Assembly (NCBI GenBank): GCA_040220415.1 | Contig: JAVJUV010000156.1 | Location: 168,521 to 232,520 of the forward strand | Source of the DNA: JAVJUV01 sp040220415 | GTDB taxonomy: Bacteria; Pseudomonadota; Alphaproteobacteria; Rhodobacterales; Rhodobacteraceae | Direction: 5' to 3' | DNA: 64,000 nt | Part shown: positions 50,856 to 58,760 of the stretch, piece after piece | How the letters are laid out: each line of letters begins with the position of its first letter | How positions within the stretch are numbered: the stretch's first letter is position 1 | Notes under the pieces: model-generated | Told to the model about the DNA's origin: nothing | Databases searched by the model: none | Seen by the model: only the letters and a program-made list of their open reading frames with translations | Translations under genes and position numbers: made by a program

Positions 50856-51728
50856 ATGATCACCTGGACCGCATACACGACTTTGTCGAGCAAGGCCCCA
50901 ACCGACGCGCTGGCCGCGGCCATGGAGAACCTGCAGCCGGCACCGACGGGTGTGGGCGTCTTCGAGGTCGAGGATGGCAGCGGCACTTTCGAAGTGGGCG
51001 GTTATTTCACAGAGCCCCCCGACGAGGTGGGACTGGCCCTACTGGCGGCAGCGCACGGGTCGGCCGAGTTCGTTGTCTCGGAACTGCCCGAGACCGATTG
51101 GGTCGCGCATGTCCGGCGCGAGTTGTCGCCGGTAGAGGCCGGACGATTCTTCGTTTACGGCAGCCATGACGCAGACCTGGTGCCCGAAGGGCGCATTGCC
51201 CTGCTGATCGAGGCGGCGATGGCTTTCGGCACCGGTCATCATGGCACAACGCTGGGATGCCTGAGGGCCTTGGACCTGCTGGTGGATGAGGGTGTGCGAC
51301 CAGAAAGCGTGGCGGATATCGGCTGCGGCACGGCCGTGCTGGCAATGGCGGCGGCAAGGGTCTTCGATGCCCGGGTGATTGCCTCGGATATCGATGCCGT
51401 CGCGGTCGAGGTGGCCGAGGCAAACCTGGCGGCGAACGGCTTGTCGGAAAGGGTGCGCTCGGTCGAAGCGGCGGGGTTCGACCATCCCGAACTTGCGGGC
51501 GACGGCGCGTTCGATCTGATTTTTGCCAATATCCTTATGGGACCGCTGATTGCGCTTGCGCCTGACATGGCGCGAGCTGTCGTTCGGGGCGGCCACCTTG
51601 TCCTGAGCGGCATCCTGAACGAGCAGGCCGACGAGGTGGAGGCTGTTTACGTCACCCACGGCTTCAATCCCGTAAAACGGGAGGCAATTGTTGACTGGAC
51701 AACGTTAATGCTGGTCAGATCTTTCTGA
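50856..51728 (+). CDS. prmA: Ribosomal protein L11 methyltransferase
   Basis: A 290-residue SAM-dependent enzyme methylating ribosomal protein L11. An N-terminal substrate-recognition domain (MITWTAYTTLSS...) is followed by AFGTGHHGTTLGCL near residue 126, SVADIGCGTAVLAMAAARVF and DLIFANILMGPLIALAPDM, where N-I-L stands in the catalytic N-P-P-Y-like motif as in PrmA. An in-frame TTG at 50820 is possible but the ATG is preferred. Confidence 0.94.
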   Translation: MITWTAYTTLSSKAPTDALAAAMENLQPAPTGVGVFEVEDGSGTFEVGGYFTEPPDEVGLALLAAAHGSAEFVVSELPETDWVAHVRRELSPVEAGRFFVYGSHDADLVPEGRIALLIEAAMAFGTGHHGTTLGCLRALDLLVDEGVRPESVADIGCGTAVLAMAAARVFDARVIASDIDAVAVEVAEANLAANGLSERVRSVEAAGFDHPELAGDGAFDLIFANILMGPLIALAPDMARAVVRGGHLVLSGILNEQADEVEAVYVTHGFNPVKREAIVDWTTLMLVRSF

Positions 51729-51762
51729 ACTTTAACGAAACTAAGTCTTTTCCGCAGGTTAC

Positions 51763-51791
51763 GCCATATTGCTGCCATATTCCGGCGTATT
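51763..51791 (+). repeat. Three 11-bp direct repeats upstream of a small membrane protein gene
   Basis: GCCATATTGCT, GCCATATTCCG and GCGTATTCTTT follow one another at an 11-bp period; a perfect palindrome GAACCGGTTC lies just downstream. They may be a regulator binding site for the gene at 51837. Confidence 0.4.
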
Positions 51792-51836
51792 CTTTCTTGA
51801 ACCGGTTCCGGAATGCCGTGATTCAGGAGACATCCA

Positions 51837-52184
51837 ATGTCTGCTTCGCAGTTTGATGAATTCGAACGCAGGATGCGCCGCATCAATCGGCGTCATTCCA
51901 AACTCTCTCAAGGCTATGTGACGGCAGTGAACAGTGACGGATTGGTTGTGGCCAAGCCCCAGCGCCGCGGCAACCGCGGCATGCTGCGCGGTCTGGCGAT
52001 GATCGTCATCGTCATGATGCTGTTCAAGGGGTTCCTGCATGCGCAGCTTGGCGCGCAATCCTACCAGGATCGGATCGAAGCCTTGGCTGCGGGCACCGTG
52101 ATCGAACAGGCCGGCGCGTATTTCATGGTGGCCGATCCGATCACGCTGTGGATCTCGTCGAAAGTGGTTTCCCTCGTGCGATAG
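51837..52184 (+). CDS. Small single-pass membrane protein of unknown function
   Basis: A 115-residue protein: a basic cytoplasmic N-terminus (RRMRRINRRHSKLSQG), one membrane helix (GLAMIVIVMMLFKGFLHAQ) and a short outer part with DRIEALAAGTVIEQAGAYFMVADP. AGGAG precedes the ATG by about 8 bp. No known family is recognised, but similar proteins seem likely in relatives. It has its own terminator. Confidence 0.65.
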   Translation: MSASQFDEFERRMRRINRRHSKLSQGYVTAVNSDGLVVAKPQRRGNRGMLRGLAMIVIVMMLFKGFLHAQLGAQSYQDRIEALAAGTVIEQAGAYFMVADPITLWISSKVVSLVR

Positions 52185-52232
52185 TCTTCCGGCCGATTAC
52201 TCCCCGGCAGTCCTTTCAGGTCGCACAAGAAA

Positions 52233-52267
52233 CGGCCGTGTCCAACCAAGGACACGGCCGATTTTTT
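52233..52267 (+). terminator. Terminator after the small membrane protein gene
   Basis: Eleven-base-pair stem CGGCCGTGTCC / GGACACGGCCG with a six-base loop, followed by ATTTTTT. On the minus strand the same hairpin could end the convergent DUF1127 transcript. Confidence 0.9.
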
Positions 52268-52283
52268 CGAAATTTCCGATAAC

Positions 52284-52499
52284 TCAGAAAAAACGCTGGC
52301 GTGAAATCGTGTCGATATCGCCGCGCGTAAGGCCGATGTCGTCCAGTTCGTGCGGCGACAACTGCGAGAGAACCTTGCGGGTCCGACGCGCATCGTTCCA
52401 GTCGGCGATGGCGCCGAGTGCGATCACGAGACGATTACGGATCCGGTCCGCGAAGGAAGAGGTATGGCCGCGGGTGCGGCCCAGATCGATGAGAGCCAT
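52284..52499 (-). CDS. DUF1127-family small basic protein
   Basis: A 71-residue protein. The DUF1127 (YjiS-like) core is at the C-terminus: RRTRKVLSQLSPHELDDIGLTRGDIDTI, an amphipathic helix followed by the D-I-G-L motif. In Rhodobacter sphaeroides such a protein (CcaF1) is stress-induced and binds RNA; other family members affect phosphate or arginine metabolism. The ATG at 52499 gives MALIDLGRTRGHT; a longer frame reaches 52538. Its promoter looks heat-shock-sigma-dependent. Confidence 0.85.
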   Translation of the reverse strand: MALIDLGRTRGHTSSFADRIRNRLVIALGAIADWNDARRTRKVLSQLSPHELDDIGLTRGDIDTISRQRFF

Positions 52500-52536
52500 G
52501 ATGTTTCTGCCTGTTTGCGTTTGAATGACGTTGCGC

Positions 52537-52565
52537 ACATAGATTGGGCGGATTGCCTACACAAG
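52537..52565 (-). promoter_or_regulatory. RpoH-like promoter of the DUF1127 gene
   Basis: On the minus strand CTTGTG (52565-52560), a 17-bp spacer and CTATGT (52542-52537) resemble the CTTG/CTATNT-type promoters used by RpoHI/RpoHII in Rhodobacter. The start would be about 30 bp before the ATG. Confidence 0.45.
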
Positions 52566-52754
52566 CGGCTGAAATGCATGTCTCTTATGCAATGCGCGCA
52601 TAGGTCGCTTTCCAGCGTAAGTGACTTTGAGATAATGAAAAAATCGCCTGAAAAATGTCGATTACAGACCTCGAAGCGACGGATTCAGTCCTTGATTGTG
52701 GCGGGACCGGGACGCGGTGTCGGAAAGCGACATTTCGCTGGACTATTGGCGAAT

Positions 52755-52769
52755 GTTCGCGTTTCGTGC
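52755..52769 (+). promoter_or_regulatory. LexA-like box upstream of ruvC
   Basis: GTTCGCGTTTCGTGC matches GTTC-N7-GTTC with one mismatch (GTGC), 37 bp before the ruvC ATG. ruvCAB is a common LexA target. Confidence 0.45.
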
Positions 52770-52806
52770 TAACCGTGCCTGAAAAGCAACAAGAGCAGGT
52801 GAGGCG

Positions 52807-53301
52807 ATGCGCGTGATGGGGCTGGACCCGGGGCTGTCTGCCCTTGGATGGGGCATCGTGGATGTATCCGGATCGCGTCTGACGCATGTCGCAAACGGTA
52901 TCTGCCGGACCGGAACCGGCGCTCTTGGACCTCGCCTGGCAGCGCTCTTCAATGAACTTTCCGAAATCTGGACCCTGTATGCGCCCGAGGCGGCGGCGGT
53001 GGAACAGACTTTCGTCAACAAGAATGGAGCTGCCACGCTGAAGCTGGGGCAGGCGCGGGGCATTGCGATGCTGGTGCCGGCTCGGGCAGGGGTCGACGTG
53101 GGCGAGTATGCGCCGAACGCGGTCAAGAAAGCCGTTGTGGGGGTGGGGCACGCCGACAAGGTCCAGATCGCCCATATGGTGCGGATGCAGTTGCCGGGTG
53201 TCGAGATCGCTGGCCCGGACGCGGCGGACGCACTGGCCGTCGCCATCTGTCATGCGCACATGATGCAGACCGCGCATGCCATTGCGGGGCGGGTCGCATG
53301 A
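52807..53301 (+). CDS. ruvC: Holliday junction resolvase RuvC
   Basis: A 164-residue endonuclease that cuts four-way DNA junctions. Acidic active-site residues are seen in MGLDPGLSALGWG (D7), AAAVEQTFVNKNGAATLKLGQARG (E around residue 65) and GPDAADALAVAICHAH. It overlaps ruvA by four bases (ATGA) and heads ruvC-ruvA-ruvB. Confidence 0.97.
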   Translation: MRVMGLDPGLSALGWGIVDVSGSRLTHVANGICRTGTGALGPRLAALFNELSEIWTLYAPEAAAVEQTFVNKNGAATLKLGQARGIAMLVPARAGVDVGEYAPNAVKKAVVGVGHADKVQIAHMVRMQLPGVEIAGPDAADALAVAICHAHMMQTAHAIAGRVA

Positions 53302-53957
53302 TCGGGCGTTTGGCCGGAAGGGTGGACTATCGCGGCGCGGATCACGTTCTGATCGACGTCAGGGGTGTCGGCTATATCGTCCACGTGAGCGAGCGGACAC
53401 TTGCAGCGCTTCCGCGCGTCGGCGAGGCGGCCGCGCTCTATACGGATTTGCTGGTGCGCGAAGACCTGTTACAGCTTTTCGGCTTTACGACGCTGGCCGA
53501 GAAAGAGTGGCATCGTCTGCTGATGGGCGTGCAGGGCATCGGGGCAAAGGCCTCGATGGCCATCCTTGGCACGCTCGGACCGGACGGCGTGGCGCGGGCG
53601 ATCGCGCTTGGCGACTGGGGCGCGGTAAAGGCCGCGCCGGGGGTGGGTCCGAAGATCGCGCAGCGGGTGGTAAATGAACTCAAGGGCAAGGCGCCGACGA
53701 TGATGGCGATGTCCGGAGAGGCGTCTTCCGTCGCTGACGATCAAGAGGTGATCGAGCCGTTCACACCCATGACATCCCTGCCGAGAGCGGCTCATGGATC
53801 GTCGTCGCAGGCCGAGGCTTTGTCGGCGCTGCAGAACCTGGGATATTCGCCCGGCGAGGCGGCCAGTGCGGTGGCCGAGGCCGCGGGGTTGAACGATGGG
53901 GCTGAGACCGCATTATTGATCCGCGAAGCGTTGAAGCGTCTGGCGCCGAAGGGATGA
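53298..53957 (+). CDS. ruvA: Holliday junction DNA helicase subunit RuvA
   Basis: A 219-residue junction-binding protein. OB-fold start MIGRLAGRVDYRGADHVLIDVRGVGYIVHVSE, helix-hairpin-helix pair LLMGVQGIGAKASMAILGTLGPDG and APGVGPKIAQRVVNELKGK, a linker, and the C-terminal RuvB-binding domain ALQNLGYSPGEAASAVAEA. Typical length. Confidence 0.97.
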   Translation: MIGRLAGRVDYRGADHVLIDVRGVGYIVHVSERTLAALPRVGEAAALYTDLLVREDLLQLFGFTTLAEKEWHRLLMGVQGIGAKASMAILGTLGPDGVARAIALGDWGAVKAAPGVGPKIAQRVVNELKGKAPTMMAMSGEASSVADDQEVIEPFTPMTSLPRAAHGSSSQAEALSALQNLGYSPGEAASAVAEAAGLNDGAETALLIREALKRLAPKG

Positions 53958-54065
53958 CGAAATGGTCGTGAGTTTCCCGCTGGAAGAAATACTTCTGGAA
54001 GCGCGAGGGACGGCGCCTCTTGCATGGGTCGGCGCCGGTGGCGACGAAACCTGGTTGTCCGGGGC

Positions 54066-55088
54066 ATGACCGAGCCGGACCCAACCCTGCGCCCCGAGCC
54101 GCGTCCCGAGGACGCCGACCGGGCGCTGCGTCCAAAAACGCTGAACGCCTTCATCGGGCAGGCCGAGGCGCGAGCGAACCTGGCGGTGTTCATTCAGAGC
54201 GCGCGGCAGCGGGGCGAAGCGATGGATCACACGTTGTTCCACGGGCCGCCGGGTCTGGGCAAGACTACGCTGGCGCAGATCATCGCGCGCGAACTGGGCG
54301 TTAACTTCCGCATGACATCCGGCCCGGTGCTGGCCAAGGCGGGCGATCTTGCGGCGATCCTGACAAATCTCGAAGCGCGCGACGTTCTTTTCATCGACGA
54401 AATCCACAGGCTGAACCCGGCGGTGGAGGAAGTGCTGTATCCGGCGCTCGAGGATTTCGAACTGGACCTTGTCATCGGAGAGGGGCCCTCGGCGCGGACC
54501 GTGCGGATCGAGTTGCAGCCGTTTACGCTGGTCGGTGCCACGACGCGGTTGGGGCTGCTGACGACCCCCTTGCGGGATCGCTTCGGCATTCCGACACGGC
54601 TGCACTTCTACACCGAGGACGAGTTGCACGAGATCGTCACGCGGGGCGCGCGATTGTTGGGCGTCACGGCCGATGACGGCGGGTGTCGTGAAATCGCGCG
54701 GCGGGCGCGCGGCACACCCCGGATCGCCGGGCGCTTGTTGCGCCGGGTGGTGGATTTCGCGCTGGTCGAGGGTGACGGACGGCTGACGCAAGGACTGGCC
54801 GATGGCGCGCTGACACGGCTGGGTGTGGACCACCTTGGCCTCGATGGCGCGGACCGGCGGTATCTGACGCTGATTGCCGAGAACTACCAGGGCGGGCCAG
54901 TGGGGGTCGAGACGTTGTCGGCGGCACTGTCGGAAAGCCGGGACGCGATCGAGGAGGTGATCGAGCCATTCCTGTTGCAGCAGGGCCTGATCCAGCGGAC
55001 GCCGAGGGGCCGGATGCTGGCTACGAAGGCCTGGGCGCATCTGGGGCTTGCCGCCCCTGTGCAGCCGGGGCAACCCGAGTTATTCTGA
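54066..55088 (+). CDS. ruvB: Holliday junction DNA helicase subunit RuvB
   Basis: A 340-residue AAA+ branch-migration motor. Walker A is HGPPGLGKTTLAQII near residue 57, Walker B is VLFIDEIHRL, sensor 1 VGATTRLGLLTTPLRDRFG and sensor 2 RARGTPRIAGRLLRR. The ATG at 54066 begins MTEPDPTLRPEPR; the open frame starts earlier. A 108-bp gap separates it from ruvA. Confidence 0.97.
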   Translation: MTEPDPTLRPEPRPEDADRALRPKTLNAFIGQAEARANLAVFIQSARQRGEAMDHTLFHGPPGLGKTTLAQIIARELGVNFRMTSGPVLAKAGDLAAILTNLEARDVLFIDEIHRLNPAVEEVLYPALEDFELDLVIGEGPSARTVRIELQPFTLVGATTRLGLLTTPLRDRFGIPTRLHFYTEDELHEIVTRGARLLGVTADDGGCREIARRARGTPRIAGRLLRRVVDFALVEGDGRLTQGLADGALTRLGVDHLGLDGADRRYLTLIAENYQGGPVGVETLSAALSESRDAIEEVIEPFLLQQGLIQRTPRGRMLATKAWAHLGLAAPVQPGQPELF

Positions 55089-55143
55089 CGTCGCGTTCGC
55101 GGCTGGCGGTGGAAAGTGCGTATTTCTGGCAAGATGAAGAACG

Positions 55144-55767
55144 ATGGCATCTCCTGACTTTTCGGCGCTTTGGCCGACCCACCTGATGAAAGTCGCCTTG
55201 CCCGGGGCCGAGCAGGCGAACCCGGTTCTGGCCGACCTGCTCGAGCGGATGGATGCGGAGCGGGCGCAGATGACGACCGACTATCTGTCGGGGGATCTGT
55301 TCGATCATCCGCATCCCGCGCTGGGCTGGCTGAAGTCCTGCATCGAACGGGCCGTGGTGGATTACGCCAAGGGAACCGGCGTCGACTATCCGCTGGATTT
55401 CCGGATCCAGGCCTGGCCCAACGTGAACCGGTTCGGGGATTACCACGACCTGCACAACCACCCCCATTCCTGGGCGTCGGGCACCTATTACGTGCGGGTC
55501 CCCAGGGGCGAGGATGCGCCGCCGGGACGGGAGGACCGGACGCCGAACGCGATCAGTTTCTTCGACCCGCGTCCACAGGCGAACATGCTGGCGATCCGGA
55601 ACGATCCGCAGGTCGATCCCGAGCATCGGGTGCAGCCCGAGGCCGGGCAGATGCTGGTCTGGCCGGCGTTCCTGCATCACATGGTGCACGTGAACCTGAG
55701 CCGCGAGGCGCGACTGTCGATCTCGTTCAACATCGTGCTGCGGTGGCGGGACGAGTATCTTCCCTGA
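55144..55767 (+). CDS. TIGR02466-family protein (putative 2OG-Fe(II) oxygenase)
   Basis: A 207-residue protein: FRIQAWPNVNRFGDYHDLHNHPHSWASGTYYVRVP near the middle (quoted HDLHNHPHSWASGTYYV) and MLVWPAFLHHMVHVN then RLSISFNIVLRW at the end. This is the TIGR02466 pattern, thought to be a cupin-like 2-oxoglutarate/iron oxygenase; the conserved His and the later H..H fit metal ligands. Substrate unknown. It follows ruvB by 55 bp. Confidence 0.82.
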   Translation: MASPDFSALWPTHLMKVALPGAEQANPVLADLLERMDAERAQMTTDYLSGDLFDHPHPALGWLKSCIERAVVDYAKGTGVDYPLDFRIQAWPNVNRFGDYHDLHNHPHSWASGTYYVRVPRGEDAPPGREDRTPNAISFFDPRPQANMLAIRNDPQVDPEHRVQPEAGQMLVWPAFLHHMVHVNLSREARLSISFNIVLRWRDEYLP

Positions 55768-55793
55768 GCGCGCGGGATGCGGTAGGCCGGGGT

Positions 55794-56423
55794 ATGGAAC
55801 ACTCTGATATAGCGAAGTATTTTATCCGTTCCGACGGGAGTTACCTGTTCGCGCGCTGGGGCCGGCCGATCGTGCCGGTGGTGTTCGGCGTGGACGACGC
55901 GACGCTGTCGGTCCTGAAGGGGGCGATCGAGGCGGTGGTGGTTCTGGCCGATCACCGGATGGCCGAGACCGACCCGGAACTGGGGGCGAACCTGTTGATG
56001 TTCTTCATCCGGGACTGGGATGAACTGACCGGGACACCGGATCTCGACCGGCTGATCCCGGGCCTGGCAGACCTGGTCGGAAGACTGAAGGAGGCGGATG
56101 CGAACCAGTACCGCCTGTTCCGCTTCGACGAGACGGGCGCGATCAAGGCGGCGTTCGTTTTTGTGAGAATGAACAAGGCCCTGGCCGATGTTCCGGCCGA
56201 GGATCTGGCGCTGGCGCAGGCGGCGCAGACCATAGTGCTCTGGTCGGACATGGCCTTTCAGGACAGGGGACCGCTGGTTTCGGTCGAGGGCAAGGTGATG
56301 CTGAACCCGCAGATCGCGGGGATCGTTCGGGCGGGCTATGATCCGGTGATGCCGCCGGTGGCGAAGGACCCGAGCCACGCGCTGAGACTGGCGGCGCGGA
56401 TCGGTGCGGACCGGCGTAGCTGA
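55794..56423 (+). CDS. Conserved hypothetical protein
   Basis: 209 residues, beginning MEHSDIAKYFIRSDGSYLFARWGRPIVPVVFG. It is soluble, with an alpha/beta look (DWDELTGTPDLDRLIPGLADLVGRLKEADANQYRLFRFDE) and later VLWSDMAFQDRGPLV. I do not recognise the family. It starts 26 bp after the TIGR02466 gene on the same strand, so they are probably one transcript and may work together. The ATG at 55794 lies in a longer open frame running through that gene. Confidence 0.72.
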   Translation: MEHSDIAKYFIRSDGSYLFARWGRPIVPVVFGVDDATLSVLKGAIEAVVVLADHRMAETDPELGANLLMFFIRDWDELTGTPDLDRLIPGLADLVGRLKEADANQYRLFRFDETGAIKAAFVFVRMNKALADVPAEDLALAQAAQTIVLWSDMAFQDRGPLVSVEGKVMLNPQIAGIVRAGYDPVMPPVAKDPSHALRLAARIGADRRS

Positions 56424-56443
56424 GACACTTGTCGGCCTGTGAA

Positions 56444-56511
56444 CGCAACGCCCCGGGGCCTGGCGTTGCGCGCAACCCCCCAAAATGGTTAACGCCCATA
56501 TTTTGTGGGGG
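56444..56511. repeat. Two consecutive hairpins between convergent genes
   Basis: First hairpin CGCAACGCC (56444-56452) / GGCGTTGCG (56462-56470), nine-base-pair stem. Second hairpin CCCCC-CAAAAT (56476-56486) / ATTTTG-T-GGGGG (56500-56511), with an AT-rich loop containing GGTTAACGCCC. Neither has a T run. The stretch 56424-56727 holds no gene. Confidence 0.6.
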
Positions 56512-56530
56512 ATCCGGTGCGATTCCACAT

Positions 56531-56570
56531 GTCGGTATCACGTCGGTATCACGTCGGTATTTCGTCGGTG
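56531..56570 (+). repeat. Iteron-like 11-bp tandem repeats
   Basis: GTCGGTATCAC occurs twice (56531-56541, 56542-56552), then GTCGGTATTTC (56553-56563) and a partial GTCGGTG (56564-56570). The 11-bp period places every copy on the same face of the helix. Just beside it are two GTTAACGC copies (near 56488 and 56590). Confidence 0.75.
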
Positions 56571-56727
56571 CCTCTGGACAGCGCTGCGTGTTAACGCACC
56601 ACATCTGGTACGCGCGGTCAGAATGATGAACGCGCGTTAGGTATTGCGCCGGGACAAGGACGTGCCCTGGTGGGACGCGGGTGCCGAAATGCGCACCCCC
56701 GTGCCGCCGATCACCGGCTTCGGCCGA

Positions 56728-57306
56728 TCATTCGCTCCACTGGTGGACGTGCACGTCGCGTCCCGAGTGACCCTTGAGGATCTTGACCGCCAGGTCTTCC
56801 TTCGCCTTGTCGGGCACGCGCACCCACATCAGGATGCCGCCGTGCCGGATCTGGTTGGCGTAGTAGTCCTTGTGCTGCTTGCCCACGCGGCGGGCCAGCA
56901 GTGTTCCCAGGACCGCCGCCGGGCTGCCGCCGATGGCGATGGCGGCGATCGAGGCGGCAAGCGTGCTGGCGGGGGTCAGCATCGCGGCCAAGGCGATATA
57001 CGATCCGAGGAAGAAGAAGCCGCCGGTAATCGCGCCTTCCAGTTCGCCGACCGCCTCTTCGGAAACGAACGAGGCGCGGGGCGCTTCGGGGTTGTCCTCG
57101 AGGTCGGACGCCTGCCAGTAGGCGTCGCCGAGTTTCTCTTCCAGAACCTCCTGGCGGGCGAGAAGGCTGATGTCGTAACGGCTGAATCCGACCATCCGCA
57201 GATCGTAGAATGCGGCCTGGAGATCCTGGAAGCTGTCGAAGACGCCGACGGCTTCGGGAATGTCGATGTAGGTGGTCTTGTGAGGTACGGCTTCGGACGC
57301 GGACAT
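56728..57306 (-). CDS. Putative membrane stress protein
   Basis: A 192-residue protein with a soluble N-terminus (TTYIDIPEAVGVFDSFQDLQAAFYDLRMVGFSRYDISLL, which resembles the 'general stress protein' domain), then a glycine/alanine-rich hydrophobic hairpin (GFFFLGSYIALAAMLTPAST and AASIAAIAIGGSPAAVLGTLLARRVG) and a basic end. This layout is shared with alphaproteobacterial DUF1269/GSP-17M-like proteins. First of a patch of stress-like genes. Confidence 0.7.
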   Translation of the reverse strand: MSASEAVPHKTTYIDIPEAVGVFDSFQDLQAAFYDLRMVGFSRYDISLLARQEVLEEKLGDAYWQASDLEDNPEAPRASFVSEEAVGELEGAITGGFFFLGSYIALAAMLTPASTLAASIAAIAIGGSPAAVLGTLLARRVGKQHKDYYANQIRHGGILMWVRVPDKAKEDLAVKILKGHSGRDVHVHQWSE

Positions 57307-57406
57307 GGCATGCTCCCTGACTTGTCAGGTCAACGATACCCGAAGCGCGGCAATGACGTATTGATCGCGGTCAACGGGCAATGCACGAGCTTGCGGGGTC
57401 GCGCGC

Positions 57407-57625
57407 CTATTCGTCGACGATCCGGAATTCGCCCGACGCGGCGTCCTCGGGGGGATCGGAAAAGGCATCGGATTTCAGGCCCCGGCGGATGAGTTCGCGG
57501 ATGGCGGCCGCACGCGAGGGCAGCCGGTTGTCGAACCGCCAGTCGTCAATCGCTTTCAGTTCGTCCGGGCCAAGCATGAGCTGGAGTTTCTCGGTTCGCT
57601 TGGGCGGTCTGTCCTGGGCGCTCAT
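57407..57625 (-). CDS. Ribbon-helix-helix domain protein
   Basis: A 72-residue protein with LQLMLGPDELKAIDDWRFDNRLPSRAAAIRELIRRGLKSD, a beta strand plus two helices of the ribbon-helix-helix type seen in small DNA-binding antitoxins and regulators. No toxin gene is adjacent. Lies between the membrane stress protein and dps. Confidence 0.75.
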   Translation of the reverse strand: MSAQDRPPKRTEKLQLMLGPDELKAIDDWRFDNRLPSRAAAIRELIRRGLKSDAFSDPPEDAASGEFRIVDE

Positions 57626-57835
57626 CCGGGGGGCCTCGTTGATGTCACTTACTCCACTTACGTCTTCGCATACACATCCGCAGCTTCAATGTCCCACTCA
57701 AATTGCGGTGCATGTGTCGGGTGCGGAGGCGACATGACACACCCATCTTATTGAATTGGAGTAGGTTAAGTATATGAAAAATATTGTAAAAAGTTCCATC
57801 GCTCCCATATGAGACCGTAAGGAAAGGAGCTGCTA

Positions 57836-58336
57836 ATGACACAGCAAGCATTGCGTACCGAACCCGCGACAGAGGCGCCGGAGACCGGAATCAGCGCCGA
57901 GACGGCCATTGCGAACGCCCTTGGCGGCGTTCTGGGCGACTCGCTTGTCCTTTTCGTGAAGACGCAGGGCTATCACTGGAACGTGGTGGGGCCGCTGTTT
58001 CAACCGCTTCACGAGATGACCGAGAGCCAGTATCGCGACCTGTTCGAGGCAATCGACGTCATCGCCGAGCGCATTCGGGCGCTGGGCCAGATCGCGCCGT
58101 TCTCGACCGCGGACATGATCAGCCACGCCAGCCTGAATGAGGAAGACACCTCGCGCAGCGCCGAGGGCATGGTCGAACAGCTGATCTCGGACAACGAGGC
58201 GATCGTGCGCCGTCTGCGCGAGACCGCAGCACTTGCGGCCGAGCATGGCGACGGCGCGACCGAAGACCTGATGAACGGCCGGATGGCGAAGCACGAGCAA
58301 GCCGTCTGGATGCTGCGGGCGATCACGTCGGGCTGA
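57836..58336 (+). CDS. dps: DNA-binding ferritin-like protein Dps
   Basis: A 166-residue miniferritin that protects DNA under oxidative or starvation stress. After a 20-residue disordered lead, the four-helix bundle has LFVKTQGYHWNVVGPLFQPLHEMTESQYRDLFEAIDVIAERI (ferroxidase residues His, Asp and Glu; quoted KTQGYHWNVVGPLF and DLFEAIDVIAERI). AAGGAAAGGAG precedes the ATG. The upstream 57626-57835 is AT-rich and likely carries its promoter. Confidence 0.95.
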   Translation: MTQQALRTEPATEAPETGISAETAIANALGGVLGDSLVLFVKTQGYHWNVVGPLFQPLHEMTESQYRDLFEAIDVIAERIRALGQIAPFSTADMISHASLNEEDTSRSAEGMVEQLISDNEAIVRRLRETAALAAEHGDGATEDLMNGRMAKHEQAVWMLRAITSG

Positions 58337-58388
58337 GCGCATCGGCCACCACGCAATCGACCCGCTTTGACAGCGAAGGAGAGAAACC

Positions 58389-58673
58389 ATGACACGCAAC
58401 GAATATATCGAGAAAGCCAAGGCACGCCTGGACCAATGGGACGCGAAGATCCAGGAGGCCGAGGCAAAGGCGAAGGAAGCGACCGCCGACAGCAAGCTGG
58501 CCTACCAGGAACAGGTCGAAGACATGCGCAAGAAGCGCGACGAGGCCCGCGACAAGCTGAAAGAGCTGCAATCCGCGAGCGAGGGCGCCTGGGGCGATTT
58601 CCGCGAGGGCGTCGAGAAGGCCTGGAACCAGCTTGAGGAATCGTTCGAGAACGCGACGCGGCGGTTCCGCTAG
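58389..58673 (+). CDS. Small coiled-coil protein (stress-linked)
   Basis: A 94-residue protein, almost wholly a charged coiled coil (KARLDQWDAKIQEAEAKAKEATAD, KKRDEARDKLKELQSA) ending GDFREGVEKAWNQLEESFENATRRFR. This resembles the short sll1863-like stress-response proteins. GAAGGAGAG precedes the ATG. It follows dps by about 50 bp. Confidence 0.7.
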   Translation: MTRNEYIEKAKARLDQWDAKIQEAEAKAKEATADSKLAYQEQVEDMRKKRDEARDKLKELQSASEGAWGDFREGVEKAWNQLEESFENATRRFR

Positions 58674-58760
58674 AGGAGTGGAGCGGGGCCGGTTCCGGCC
58701 CCGCCGCCACGTCCCCGGTGCGCACCCGGGTTCGACATTCAGAACAGGAGGAGGAAAATC

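Noticed and set aside
56531..56570. CRISPR array
   Set aside because: Repeats are 11 bp with no spacers and no cas genes nearby.
57645..57851. Minus-strand frame before dps
   Set aside because: Lies over the dps promoter and start; no ribosome site or family resemblance.
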